Assembly: GCA_965213525.1 (NCBI GenBank) | Contig: OZ243889.1 | Location: 1,364,001 to 1,428,000, forward strand | DNA: 64,000 bases | Reading direction: 5' to 3' | Source of the DNA: G965213525 sp965213525 | Lineage (GTDB): Bacteria; Actinomycetota; Acidimicrobiia; Acidimicrobiales; Poriferisodalaceae | Part shown: positions 42,152-51,239 of the stretch, in pieces | How positions within the stretch are numbered: the stretch's first letter is position 1 | Layout of the letters: every line of letters begins with the position of its first letter | Translations under genes and position numbers: made by a program | The notes under the pieces: generated by a model | Seen by the model: only the letters and a program-made list of their open reading frames with translations | Databases searched by the model: none | Told to the model about the DNA's origin: nothing

Positions 42152-42882
42152 CCGGCGGGGTCCCTCAGCGCCGCCAGCAGCGCCGGATGCGAAGCCGCCA
42201 CGACCCGGCGCCGGGCGTCGTCGGAGAGATCGAACAGGTCACGCCCGCCGACGGCCTCGACGACCGCTCCGGCCTCCCGGCACATCAGCACCCCGCCGGC
42301 GTAGTCCCACGGCGCCAGGCCGAACGACGCCGAGAAGGCGTCGAGGCGACCGCACGCCACGTAGCAGAGGTCGAGGGCGGCGGCCCCGAGGCTGCGGGTC
42401 TGCCACCACCCCTTGGGCCGGGCCGGTCCGGTCACTCCGACGACGGCCTTGGCGATCTCGACCGGGGGGCGCGGTCGGATCGGTTCGCCATCGAGGCGGG
42501 CCCCGCCGCCACGCACCGCCTCGAAGCGCTCCCCACTGGCCGGCGCCAGCACCACCGCGGCGAGCGGACCGTCGGCGTCGACGGCGCAGAAGCTGGTCAC
42601 CCAGTGGGGCAGGCCGAGCGAGGCGTTGGTCGAGCCGTCCACCGGGTCGACCACCACGGTGATGTCGGCGTCGACCGGACCGCTCCGGCCCGATTCCTCG
42701 CTGATGATGCGCACCCCGGCGTCACCGAGGACCTCGAGCGCAGCCTCGTCGGCCACCAGGTCGTGGGCGTACTGCGATGCGTGGTCACGCCCGACGAGGC
42801 TCCAGTCCTCCAGCTCGCCCAGCGCGTCGGCCACGGCGTCGGCGGCGACGTGGAGGAGCTCGACGGGTTCGATGGCCGACAC
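42148..42882 (-). CDS. Inositol monophosphatase-family phosphatase
   Basis: The 244-residue enzyme shows the Mg-binding motifs of the family: IISEESG, VVVDPVDGSTNASLG and the C-terminal PWDYAGGVLMCREAGA. Members hydrolyse inositol phosphates, histidinol phosphate, fructose-1,6-bisphosphate or PAP; which applies here is not evident. The GTG has TACCGT 7 bases upstream and no Shine-Dalgarno sequence. The 209 bases to the next gene contain only this promoter-like element. Confidence 0.9.
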   Translation of the reverse strand: MSAIEPVELLHVAADAVADALGELEDWSLVGRDHASQYAHDLVADEAALEVLGDAGVRIISEESGRSGPVDADITVVVDPVDGSTNASLGLPHWVTSFCAVDADGPLAAVVLAPASGERFEAVRGGGARLDGEPIRPRPPVEIAKAVVGVTGPARPKGWWQTRSLGAAALDLCYVACGRLDAFSASFGLAPWDYAGGVLMCREAGAVVEAVGGRDLFDLSDDARRRVVAASHPALLAALRDPAG

Positions 42883-42889
42883 CTCGGCG

Positions 42890-42895
42890 ACGGTA
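42890..42895 (-). promoter_or_regulatory. Putative -10 box of the inositol-phosphatase operon (leaderless)
   Basis: TACCGT on the minus strand lies 7 bases before the GTG at 42882. Confidence 0.5.
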
Positions 42896-43091
42896 CCGGC
42901 TCACCTCACCGCGGCCGGCGACATGCCCTGTGACCTCGTACACCCCGCCAGCCGCCCACCCCATCGGGTCGGCCCCTCGAGCCGGCCGGACCGAGAGCCG
43001 CCACCCGAGCCGACCGACGATCTGACGGGCGCTGGTCAGGAGGCCGAGGTGGCAAGCTGGCCCGGCCGAGGTTCGCCGACCAGGAGGGCGC

Positions 43092-43655
43092 GTGGCCGCC
43101 GTCGACATCGCCAGCTTCGTCGCCGACCTCAAGGACCACGTCGTCGACCACGGGCTGCACGTCCACGACGAGCGCCACTTCCTCGAGTCGTACTCGCTGC
43201 GCCAGACCTGGGAGATCGACCTGCACCCCGACGGCGCCTGCGACGGCCCCCTCGACCTGCACTTCGCGCTCGACGTCGACCCGCGCACGCTGTTGAACTT
43301 CGAAGACGCCGTCCTCGAGCTGCCCGACGGCGAGACGCCCACCGAGGGCTTCGAGCTGCCCCTCACCCTGACCTGGCTGCTGCCGCCGGTCACCCACGGC
43401 CCGGATCTGCTGGTCCTGGCCACCGAGCTCGCCGGCATCGGCGGGGTCGAGCTGCCCCTCGAGGTGTCGGCCATCGACTCGATCCCCTCGGTCACCGACG
43501 ACTCGCGCCGCACCCTCAGCATCGTGGCCCGCCAGGACGCCTCGCTGAACCGGATGCTCCAGCGCGAGGAGCACCTGTGCGAGGTGCTCGACCGCTGCCG
43601 GGACGTCTGCGCCTACCTGCTCGACCGTGCCCCGGTCTGGCTCGACGACCTGTAG
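43092..43655 (+). CDS. Conserved-looking protein of unknown function
   Basis: The 187-residue acidic protein alternates strands and short helices, with WEIDLHPDGACDGPLDLHFA, an extended acidic middle, and a helical C-terminus (MLQREEHLCEVLDRCRDVCA). It lacks a signal peptide or membrane helix, so it is probably cytosolic. AGGAGG precedes the GTG by four bases. I do not recognise the family. It lies convergent to thrS with a 41-base gap. Confidence 0.75.
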   Translation: MAAVDIASFVADLKDHVVDHGLHVHDERHFLESYSLRQTWEIDLHPDGACDGPLDLHFALDVDPRTLLNFEDAVLELPDGETPTEGFELPLTLTWLLPPVTHGPDLLVLATELAGIGGVELPLEVSAIDSIPSVTDDSRRTLSIVARQDASLNRMLQREEHLCEVLDRCRDVCAYLLDRAPVWLDDL

Positions 43656-43696
43656 GCGCAGGATTTCGCCACCGGACCCCGGTCCCCCCTCCGGGC

Positions 43697-45634
43697 TCAG
43701 CCGGACGGGGTGAGCTCGGCGCGCAGGCGCTCGACGAAGTCGTCGACCGCCACGCCCCGCTCGACGTCGGCGCCCCGGGCGTTCACGCCGACGGTGCCAG
43801 CCGCGACGTCGTCATCGCCGACGACGAGCACGTAGGGCAACCTGTCGAGCTTGGCCGCCCGGATCCGCTTGCCGAGGGGTTCAGACGCCCCCACCACGTC
43901 GACCCGGGCTCCGAGCCCGGCGAGGCGGTCCGCAACCCCTCGGGCGGCGCCGTCGTGGTCGTCGCGCACCGGCAGCACCCGGGCCTGCACGGGTGCGAGC
44001 CACGTCGGGAAGGCGCCGGCGTGGTGCTCGACGAGCACCCCGAAGAAGCGCTCGACCGAGCCGAACAGGGCGCGGTGGATGATGACCGGCGGGTGGGTCT
44101 GGTTGTCGGGGCCCACGTAGCCGAGCCCGAAGCGCTCGGCCATCTGGAAGTCCACCTGGATCGTCGAGAGCTGCCAGCGCCGGCCGATGGCGTCCTTGAC
44201 GTGGATGTCGATCTTGGGCCCGTAGAACGCACCGCCCCCCTCGTCGACGCCGTGGTCGAGCCCGGTGCGCTCCAGGGCGTGGCGCAGCTCGGCGGTGGCC
44301 CGCTCCCAGTCGGCGTCCTCGCCGACGGACTTCCCGGCCGGGCGGGTCGACAGGTCGGCCTCGAACTCGCTGAACCCGAAGGCCCGCAGCACGCTGGTGA
44401 TGAACTCGATCAGACCGATGATCTCGTCCTGGGCCTGGTCGGGGGTGCAGAAGATGTGGGAGTCGTCCTGGGTGAAGCCCCGCAGCCGCATCAGCCCGTG
44501 CATCACCCCCGAGCGCTCGTAGCGGTAGACCGTGCCCAGCTCGAACAACCGCAGCGGGAGGTCGCGGTACGAGCGCTGGGTGCTGTCGAAGATGCGGAAG
44601 TGCATCGGGCAGTTCATGGGCTTGGCGTGGTAGGACGCGTGGTCCATCTCCATGCGGGGGAACATGTTCTCGGCGTAGAAGTCGAGGTGCCCGCTGGTGC
44701 TCCACAGATCGGAGCGGGCGATGTGGGGCGAGTACACCGGCTGGTAGCCGCCGGCGCGGTGGCGCTCCCGCGAGTAGTCCTCCATCACCTCGCGCACCAC
44801 CGCCCCCTTGGGCAGCCACAGCGCCAGACCGGGGCCGACCATGTCATCGAAGCTCAACAGCTCGAGCTCGGTGGCGAGCTTGCGGTGATCTCGGGTGGCG
44901 GCCTGGGCCAGCCGGTCGAGGTGGGCCTTGAGCTGCTTGCGGTCAGCCCACGCCGTGCCGTACACGCGCTGCAACATGGGTCGTGACTCGTCGCCGCGCC
45001 AGTACGCCCCGGCCACCCGCATCAGCCGGAAGTGCCCGAGACGCCCGGTCGAGGGGACGTGGGGACCCCGGCACAGATCGACGAAGCCGTCGCCGTTGCG
45101 ATAGACGCTCAGCACCGCGTCGGAGACCCCGGCCATCGGATCGAGGGTGACGTCGTGGATGATCTCTCGCTTGTACGGGTGGTCGGCGAACAGCTCGAGG
45201 CCGGCCTGGCGGTCGAGCTCGTCGCGCTCGAAGGTCTGATCGGCGGAGATGATCTCGCGCATCTTGGCCTCGATGCGCTCGAGGTCGTCATCAGAGATCG
45301 TCTCGCCCTCGCCGAGGTCGAAGTCGTAGTAGAAGCCGTCGGTGATCGCTGGGCCGATCGAGAACGTCGCCCCGGGCCACAGCTCGAGCACCGCCTGGGC
45401 GAGCACGTGAGCGGTCGAGTGCCGGATGATCTCGAGGCCCTCGTCGGACTCGGGCGTCACGAGGCGCACCTCTGACCCTGTGGGCACCGGGCGGGCGAGG
45501 TCGACGAGCTCGCCGTCGAGCACCGCACCGATGGCCGTGCGGCCGGCCCGCCCCCCGAGATCGGCGGCCAGGTCGGCGACGGTGGTTCCGTCGTCGACGT
45601 GACGCTGCTCGCCCTCGATCACCACGGTGCTCAT
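43697..45634 (-). CDS. thrS: Threonyl-tRNA synthetase
   Basis: ThrRS charges tRNA-Thr. The 645-residue product has a TGS domain (VVIEGEQRHVDDGTTVADLA), an editing domain with HSTAHVLAQAV and GFYYDF, a class II core (MNCPMHF zinc ligand, RYERSGVMHGLMRLRGF motif 2), and an anticodon-binding domain. ATG at 45634 (GGAGAG upstream) marks the TGS start; longer in-frame sequence upstream is antisense to the glucanotransferase. Length is normal. Confidence 0.97.
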   Translation of the reverse strand: MSTVVIEGEQRHVDDGTTVADLAADLGGRAGRTAIGAVLDGELVDLARPVPTGSEVRLVTPESDEGLEIIRHSTAHVLAQAVLELWPGATFSIGPAITDGFYYDFDLGEGETISDDDLERIEAKMREIISADQTFERDELDRQAGLELFADHPYKREIIHDVTLDPMAGVSDAVLSVYRNGDGFVDLCRGPHVPSTGRLGHFRLMRVAGAYWRGDESRPMLQRVYGTAWADRKQLKAHLDRLAQAATRDHRKLATELELLSFDDMVGPGLALWLPKGAVVREVMEDYSRERHRAGGYQPVYSPHIARSDLWSTSGHLDFYAENMFPRMEMDHASYHAKPMNCPMHFRIFDSTQRSYRDLPLRLFELGTVYRYERSGVMHGLMRLRGFTQDDSHIFCTPDQAQDEIIGLIEFITSVLRAFGFSEFEADLSTRPAGKSVGEDADWERATAELRHALERTGLDHGVDEGGGAFYGPKIDIHVKDAIGRRWQLSTIQVDFQMAERFGLGYVGPDNQTHPPVIIHRALFGSVERFFGVLVEHHAGAFPTWLAPVQARVLPVRDDHDGAARGVADRLAGLGARVDVVGASEPLGKRIRAAKLDRLPYVLVVGDDDVAAGTVGVNARGADVERGVAVDDFVERLRAELTPSG

Positions 45635-45765
45635 CGGCTCTCCGCCAGGTCGTCGTGTCCGCCGGGGTGCGGCGCTGACCTGGCGATCGTACCGGGGCCC
45701 GCCGGGGCGCCCAGGGCGAGAACAGGAACAGACCGAGCCGGCCGAGGGGCGGACAGGGCCGGCGG

Positions 45766-45771
45766 TACGGT
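45766..45771 (+). promoter_or_regulatory. Putative -10 box of the glucanotransferase gene (leaderless)
   Basis: TACGGT ends 7 bases before the GTG at 45779 and supports that codon over GTG at 45770. Confidence 0.5.
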
Positions 45772-45778
45772 GACCGGC

Positions 45779-48520
45779 GTGCCGACGATCTTCGTCCACT
45801 ACGTCACCGTCCCCGGCGAGCGGATCGTGGTCGAGCGGCCCGACGCCTCTGATGTCGACGCCAGCTGGTCGGGGCGGGGGTGGTGGAGGGCCGACCTCGA
45901 CACCGGCGACGACGGGTACCGCTATGCCGTGGTCGACGAGCGCACCGGGGGCCGCCACCGCGAGGCGGGCGGGTGGCGCCACCTCACCGCGCTGGCGCCG
46001 TCGACCGCGGTCATCGACCACTGGAAGGCGCCCGAGCCCCGGGACCGCGCCCTGTCCTCGGGGGCCTTCGGTCGGGTGCTGCGGCGCCGGGTCCCGGTGC
46101 CTCTGCGACACGGCGTGGACGAACCCACCCACCGGTTCTGCCTCTTCGCCCCCGATCTGGACCCCGACCGCGACGTCATCCTCGTCGGAGACCACCCCGC
46201 CCTCGGAAGCTGGGACCCCGCCCGTGGTCTGCCCATGGGTTGTGAGGAGCTGCCGTGGTGGTCCGTCGAGGTCGACCTCGGCCACGATCCCGGTGCCGTG
46301 GAGTACAAGTACGTCGTCACCGGGGGCCTCGACGGCGCGACGAACTGGGAGCGTGACGACAACCGCATCCTGCCCGGGGCGCTGACCGGCCCCCGGTCGT
46401 CCACCGTGATCGTCGACCAGCAGCTGCGCATCGACGGGCGGCGGTGGCGGGGCTCGGGCGTGGCGGTCCCGCTGGCCTCGATCCGGGTGGCCGACGGTGC
46501 CGGTGTCGGACGCTTCAGCGACCTCGCCCACTTCTCGGACTGGGCTGCGGCGGCTGGCCAGCACCTCGTGCAGCTGCTGCCGGTCAACGACACGACCCTC
46601 ACCCATGACACCGGCGACTCCTACCCGTACTCACCCATCTCCTCGGTGGCGCTGCACCCCCTCCACGTCGACTCGTCCCGCATCGGTGAGATCGCCGACC
46701 CCGACCTGGCCCGACGCGCCCGCGCCGAGCGCCGCCGCCTCGAGGCGCTCGACCACCTCGACCACGCCGGGGTGATGCGGGTGGTGTGGACCGAGCTCGG
46801 GGCCCTCTACCGCCAGGCGTGCGCGACCCTCGACGACGACGGCGACTTCGCGACGTTCTGCGCCGCAGAGAGCGCCTGGCTCGACGCCTACGCCGCCTTC
46901 TGCGTCCTTCGTGACCGCCACGGCCCCGATCGGGCCGATTGGGGGCCGGCCGGGGCGTCGGTCGACAGCGCCCTTGCTGCGCTCGAGGTGGCTGACACGA
47001 CGACCGCCGACGAGCTGCGGTTCCACCGCTGGGTGCAGTGGCACCTGCACCGCCAGCTCGACGAGGCCGTCGACCACGCCCGTTCGATCGGCGTGATCTT
47101 GAAGGGCGATCTACCCATCGGCGTGTCGCCCCACAGCGTCGACGTATGGGAATCGCCCGAGTTGTTCGACACGGGAGCGTCCGCCGGCGCCCCGCCCGAT
47201 GACTTCTCCGCCGAGGGCCAGAACTGGGGCTTCCCGACCTACCGGTGGGATCGCATGGCCGCCGACGGGTACCTGTGGTGGCGGCGTCGGTTGCGGTCGA
47301 TGGCCCGCGCCTTCGACGCCTACCGCATCGACCACGTCCTGGGCTTCTTCCGCATCTGGCAGGTGCCGACCGACCAGGTCCACGGCATGCTCGGGCACTT
47401 CGATCCGTGCCTGCCCCTCGACGAGACCGAGATCACCGCCCGCCTCGGCTGGTTCGACCGGGCCCGGTTGTGCGAGCCCTGGCTGCCGACGCGCACCGTG
47501 GAGGCGCTGCTCGGTGAGGATCACGACGCGCTCATGGCCCGCCTCGGCGAGCTCGGTCCCGACGGCCGGTGGCGGCTGCAGCCGTCGCTGCGCACCCAAC
47601 GAGCGATCGCGGCCGAGCTCGGACCCGACCATCCCCAGCTGGCCGCCGCACTGCGCCTGCCCGGCGAGGTGCTGTCGATCGAGGTCAGACGAGAGGACGG
47701 CACGGTCGGCCACCACCCCCGCGTCGACCCCACCCGCACCCGGTCCCTGGCCGCTCTCCCTCGGATCGACCGCGTCGCCTGGACCGCCGTCTACGACGAC
47801 TTCTACCAACGCCGCCACGACGCCCTCTGGGAGGGCCGGGGGCGCACGACCCTGCCCGCCCTCCTCGACGCCACCGATCTCATGGTGTGCGGGGAGGACC
47901 TGGGCATGGTGCCCGACTTCGTCCCGGGCGTGCTGCGCGAGCTCGGCGTGCTGTCACTCGAGATCCAACGCATGCCCAAGGACCACGACCTCACCGTCGG
48001 CGACCCCGCCCTCGCCCCCGAGTTGGCCGTCGTGGCCACCGGCACCCACGACATGCCCACGCTGCGGTCGTGGTGGGAGGCCCAGCCCGACCAGGCAGCC
48101 GAGGTGTGGGCCCAGCTCGGCCACGTCGGCCCCGCCCCGGCGACCTGCACCGCCCAGGTCGCCTCGGCTGTCGTCGCCCGGCACCTGGCCTCGCCGGCGC
48201 TGTGGGCGATCTTGCCGTTGCAGGACCTGTTGGCCACCGATGCCGACATCCGCCACGACGACCCCGGCGCCGAGCAGATCAACGACCCGTCTGATCCCGA
48301 TCACGTCTGGTCCTACCGGATGCACGTGAGCACCGAGGACCTGATCGATCACGACGTCACCGCCCACCTGCGACGGCTGGTGGGCGCCAGCGGTCGCAGC
48401 CACCCCGCTGACGGTCCGGCGGGCACCCGGCTGGTGGGGCCGGCGGCTGACCCCCGCCTTCGACGCGGGCTCGAACCCGTGGGGCGGGTGGGGATCGAAC
48501 CCACGACCGAAGCATTATGA
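45779..48520 (+). CDS. malQ: DPE2-type 4-alpha-glucanotransferase with CBM20 modules
   Basis: This GH77 amylomaltase transfers maltose/glucan units. The 913-residue protein begins with two starch-binding-like modules (about 1-105 and 115-215, the second with VILVGDHPALGSWDPARGLPM), then a GH77 domain. Catalytic residues are Asp518 (YRIDHVLGF), Glu706 (CGEDLG) and Asp758 (GTHDMPTLRSWW). Domain order and length match plant DPE2 and its bacterial relatives, which use cytosolic heteroglycan and maltose. The last 41 bases of the gene overlap tRNA-Met on the other strand, encoding GRVGIEPTT. Confidence 0.9.
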   Translation: MPTIFVHYVTVPGERIVVERPDASDVDASWSGRGWWRADLDTGDDGYRYAVVDERTGGRHREAGGWRHLTALAPSTAVIDHWKAPEPRDRALSSGAFGRVLRRRVPVPLRHGVDEPTHRFCLFAPDLDPDRDVILVGDHPALGSWDPARGLPMGCEELPWWSVEVDLGHDPGAVEYKYVVTGGLDGATNWERDDNRILPGALTGPRSSTVIVDQQLRIDGRRWRGSGVAVPLASIRVADGAGVGRFSDLAHFSDWAAAAGQHLVQLLPVNDTTLTHDTGDSYPYSPISSVALHPLHVDSSRIGEIADPDLARRARAERRRLEALDHLDHAGVMRVVWTELGALYRQACATLDDDGDFATFCAAESAWLDAYAAFCVLRDRHGPDRADWGPAGASVDSALAALEVADTTTADELRFHRWVQWHLHRQLDEAVDHARSIGVILKGDLPIGVSPHSVDVWESPELFDTGASAGAPPDDFSAEGQNWGFPTYRWDRMAADGYLWWRRRLRSMARAFDAYRIDHVLGFFRIWQVPTDQVHGMLGHFDPCLPLDETEITARLGWFDRARLCEPWLPTRTVEALLGEDHDALMARLGELGPDGRWRLQPSLRTQRAIAAELGPDHPQLAAALRLPGEVLSIEVRREDGTVGHHPRVDPTRTRSLAALPRIDRVAWTAVYDDFYQRRHDALWEGRGRTTLPALLDATDLMVCGEDLGMVPDFVPGVLRELGVLSLEIQRMPKDHDLTVGDPALAPELAVVATGTHDMPTLRSWWEAQPDQAAEVWAQLGHVGPAPATCTAQVASAVVARHLASPALWAILPLQDLLATDADIRHDDPGAEQINDPSDPDHVWSYRMHVSTEDLIDHDVTAHLRRLVGASGRSHPADGPAGTRLVGPAADPRLRRGLEPVGRVGIEPTTEAL

Positions 48521-48552
48521 GTGCCCTGCTCTGACCACTGAGCTACCGCCCC
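48480..48552 (-). tRNA. tRNA-Met (anticodon CAU)
   Basis: The 73-base sequence has acceptor GGGGCGG/CCGCCCC, a D-arm TAGCTCAGTGGTCAGAGCA, anticodon loop CTCATAA (anticodon CAT), and T-arm GTGGGTTCGATCCCCAC. The first base pair is G-C, unlike initiator tRNA, so an elongator Met (or lysidine-modified Ile2) role is likely. CCA is not encoded. Its 3' half is antisense to the end of the glucanotransferase gene. Confidence 0.93.
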
Positions 48553-48647
48553 GGGGCGACGCACCGTACCCGGCGCCTGGCCCCGGGGACGTCCCGGGCT
48601 GCTCCCCCGCCGGCGATCCGCCAGCGTGCCGTCCAGAGGGTTGATTC

Positions 48648-48678
48648 TTGACCTTGTCGGTCGGCTTTGGCGTACCGT
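48648..48678 (+). promoter_or_regulatory. Candidate promoter of metY
   Basis: TTGACC at 48648-48653 and TACCGT at 48673-48678, spaced 19 bases, lie upstream of the GTG at 48724. Spacing is slightly long, so this is tentative. Confidence 0.35.
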
Positions 48679-48723
48679 AGCGTGCGCCGAACAGCCGCAC
48701 GACCGACACGAGGAGGGCCGCCT

Positions 48724-50034
48724 GTGAGCGACGCCTGGGGCTTTGAGACCAAGATGATCCACGCCGGCCAGGTGCCTGACGAATCGACCGGGTCGCGGGC
48801 CGTGCCGATCTACCAGACGACGAGCTACGTCTTCAACGACAGCCAGCACGCGGCCAACCTGTTCGCTCTGGCCGAGACCGGCAACATCTACACGCGCATC
48901 ATGAACCCGACCCAGCAGGTGCTCGAGGAGCGGGTGGCGGCGCTCGAGGGCGGTGTGCGCACCGCGGTCGGGCTGCCCGGGTGCTTGGCGGTTTCCTCGG
49001 GCCAGGCGGCCGAGACGATGACGATGCTCAACCTCGCCAGTGCCGGCGACCACATCGTGTCGGCGAGCTCGCTGTACGGCGGCACGTACAACCTGTTCCG
49101 CCACACCCTGCCCAAGCTCGGCATCGACTGCACCTTCGTCGAGGACCCCGACGACCTCGACGCCTGGGGGGCGGCGATCCGGCCCGAGACCAAGGCTCTG
49201 TACGGCGAGACCATCGGCAACCCCAAGAACGACGTCCTCGACATCGAGGGCGTGGCCGGGGTCGCGCACGAGGCGGGCGTCCCCCTCGTGGTCGACAACA
49301 CCGTCGCCAGCCCGTACCTGTGCAACCCGATCGCCCACGGCGCCGACGTCGTCGTCCACTCTGGCACCAAGTTCCTCGGTGGCCACGGCACCTCGATCGC
49401 CGGGCTCATCGTCGACGGGGGCACCTTCGACTACGGCGCCAGCGGTCGCTTCCCCGGGTTCACCGAGCCCGATCCGAGCTACCACGGCCTCGCCTACTGG
49501 CCGGCCCTCGGCGCCGGTTCGTTCATCATCAAGGCCCGAGTGCAGCTGCTGCGAGACCTCGGCAGCGCCATCGCCCCGATGAACGCGTTCTTGTTGTTGC
49601 AGGGCATCGAGACCCTGGCGCTGCGGATGGATCGCCACGTCGAGAACGCCCGGGCCGTCGCCGGGTACCTCGACGCCCACGACGGGGTCGACTGGGTGGC
49701 CTACGCCGGACTGCCGTCGAGCCGGTGGTACGACAAGGGCAAGAAGTACACCCCCAAGGGCGCCGGATCGGTGTTGGCCTTTGGCATCAAGGGCGACGCC
49801 GACACCGGACGCCGCTTCGTCGAAGGGCTCGAGCTGCACAGCCACGTCGCCAACATCGGCGATGTGCGCAGCCTCGCCATCCACCCGGCGACCACCACCC
49901 ACAGCCAGCTCAGCATCGAGGAGCAGACCGCCTCGGGCGTATCGCCCAACCTCGTGCGGCTCTCGGTCGGCATCGAGTCGATCGGTGACATCACCGACGA
50001 CCTCGCCCTGGGGTTCAAGGCCGCCGGCTTGTGA
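48724..50034 (+). CDS. metY: O-acetylhomoserine sulfhydrylase (PLP-dependent)
   Basis: The enzyme joins sulfide to O-acetylhomoserine, giving homocysteine for methionine. The 436-residue protein has MIHAGQVPDESTGSRAVPIYQTTSY at its start, the substrate loop YTRIMNPTQQVLEERVAALEGG, and the PLP lysine in VVHSGTKFLGGHG. Length and the VDNTVASPYLCNP segment match MetY better than MetB. AGGAGG precedes the GTG by eight bases. No homoserine acetyltransferase gene is adjacent. Confidence 0.92.
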   Translation: MSDAWGFETKMIHAGQVPDESTGSRAVPIYQTTSYVFNDSQHAANLFALAETGNIYTRIMNPTQQVLEERVAALEGGVRTAVGLPGCLAVSSGQAAETMTMLNLASAGDHIVSASSLYGGTYNLFRHTLPKLGIDCTFVEDPDDLDAWGAAIRPETKALYGETIGNPKNDVLDIEGVAGVAHEAGVPLVVDNTVASPYLCNPIAHGADVVVHSGTKFLGGHGTSIAGLIVDGGTFDYGASGRFPGFTEPDPSYHGLAYWPALGAGSFIIKARVQLLRDLGSAIAPMNAFLLLQGIETLALRMDRHVENARAVAGYLDAHDGVDWVAYAGLPSSRWYDKGKKYTPKGAGSVLAFGIKGDADTGRRFVEGLELHSHVANIGDVRSLAIHPATTTHSQLSIEEQTASGVSPNLVRLSVGIESIGDITDDLALGFKAAGL

Positions 50035-50085
50035 CCTCGGGGCGGCCGCCGGCCGCCGGCGGGGCTGGCCGACCTCGCCCCCGCC

Positions 50086-51138
50086 TCAGCTCAGCCGGAC
50101 CGCCACCTCGTTGGCGAGCAGGCGCCCGTCGCGGGTGAGGCGGGCGGTGCCGAGGTCGTCCACCTCGACCAGGTGGGCGACCTCGTCGGGCACCGCCCCG
50201 GCGGGCACGCCGTCGATCGTCCGAACACTCAGCTGAAGGGCCTCGAGGCGGCGGGCGCCGGCGTCCAGCCGCTCCCCGGCCGCCTCGGCCGAGCGGCCTG
50301 CGGCGATCGCTGACACGTAGCGTTCGGGGGTGCGGACGTTCCACCACCGACGACCGTCACGGTGGGAGTGCGCAGCGCACCCGAGGCCGAGGTACTCCCC
50401 CATCCGCCAGTACAACAAGCTGTGTCGGCACTCCTGGCCCGGGCGAGCCCAGTTCGAGATCTCGTAGTTCGCCAGGCCGGCCCCGGCGAGCAGTTCGTCG
50501 GCGATCAGGTACTTGTCGGCTTGGTCGTCGTCGTCGGGGTGTCGTGACGGGTCCTCGGCCAGACCCGTCCCGGCCTCGACGGTCAAGGCGTAGGCGCTGA
50601 TGTGGTCGGGTCCGAGCGCCAGGGCGCCGGTCAGGCTGGCACGCCAATCGGTGGTCGTCTCGGTGGACGCGCCGTAGATGAGGTCGAGGTTCAGCGCCAG
50701 ACCGCCGACCTCTCGCACGGCCTCGACCGCCAGCGCCACGCGCCGGGGGTCGTGGGTGCGGCCGAGGGCGACCAGGACGTGGTCGACGAGTGACTGCACC
50801 CCGAGGCTGATGCGGGTCACCCCCCCGTCGCGCAGGACCCCGAACATCGCTGCGTCGACGTCATCGGGGTTGCACTCCACGGTCACCTCGGCCCCAGCGG
50901 CGAGGGGGAGCTCGCCGAGCACGTCGACCAGCGCACCAGGGGGCGCCTGGGACGGGGTGCCGCCGCCCACGAAGACCGAGGTCACCTCGTCCAGCTCGGC
51001 GGCGGCCCGCCGCGCCTCGGTGGCCAGCGCCTCGAGGTAGGCGGTCATCAGGTGGTGGCGGTCGGTCCATGTGGCGAAGGCGCAGTAGTCACAACGTGAC
51101 GCGCAGAACGGCACGTGCACGTAGACCCCGAACGTCAC
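50086..51138 (-). CDS. hemW: Radical SAM protein HemW
   Basis: HemW-like proteins share the coproporphyrinogen dehydrogenase fold and are thought to be heme chaperones. The 350-residue product carries the radical SAM CxxxCxYC motif in FCASRCDYCAF, FVGGGTPSQ, and ECNPDD. The C-terminal HemN-type domain (GLGCAAHSH, then basic helices) is present. GTG at 51138 is the only plausible start. In many actinobacteria this gene lies near hrcA-dnaJ, consistent with its position here. Confidence 0.9.
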   Translation of the reverse strand: MTFGVYVHVPFCASRCDYCAFATWTDRHHLMTAYLEALATEARRAAAELDEVTSVFVGGGTPSQAPPGALVDVLGELPLAAGAEVTVECNPDDVDAAMFGVLRDGGVTRISLGVQSLVDHVLVALGRTHDPRRVALAVEAVREVGGLALNLDLIYGASTETTTDWRASLTGALALGPDHISAYALTVEAGTGLAEDPSRHPDDDDQADKYLIADELLAGAGLANYEISNWARPGQECRHSLLYWRMGEYLGLGCAAHSHRDGRRWWNVRTPERYVSAIAAGRSAEAAGERLDAGARRLEALQLSVRTIDGVPAGAVPDEVAHLVEVDDLGTARLTRDGRLLANEVAVRLS

Positions 51139-51239
51139 GGGCCCAGTGTGCCCGCCGGCCTCGCCGACCGGGCAGCGACGCGCCAGGCGCCGACGGCTGG
51201 ACCCCGGTGCGACGCCAGGGACCGAGGTGGGATCACGCC

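Noticed and set aside
45599..45778. Extended N-terminus of the glucanotransferase gene
   Set aside because: The upstream part overlaps the thrS start on the other strand and is Arg/Ala/Gly-rich; GTG at 45779 has a -10 box at the proper spacing and begins the first starch-binding module.
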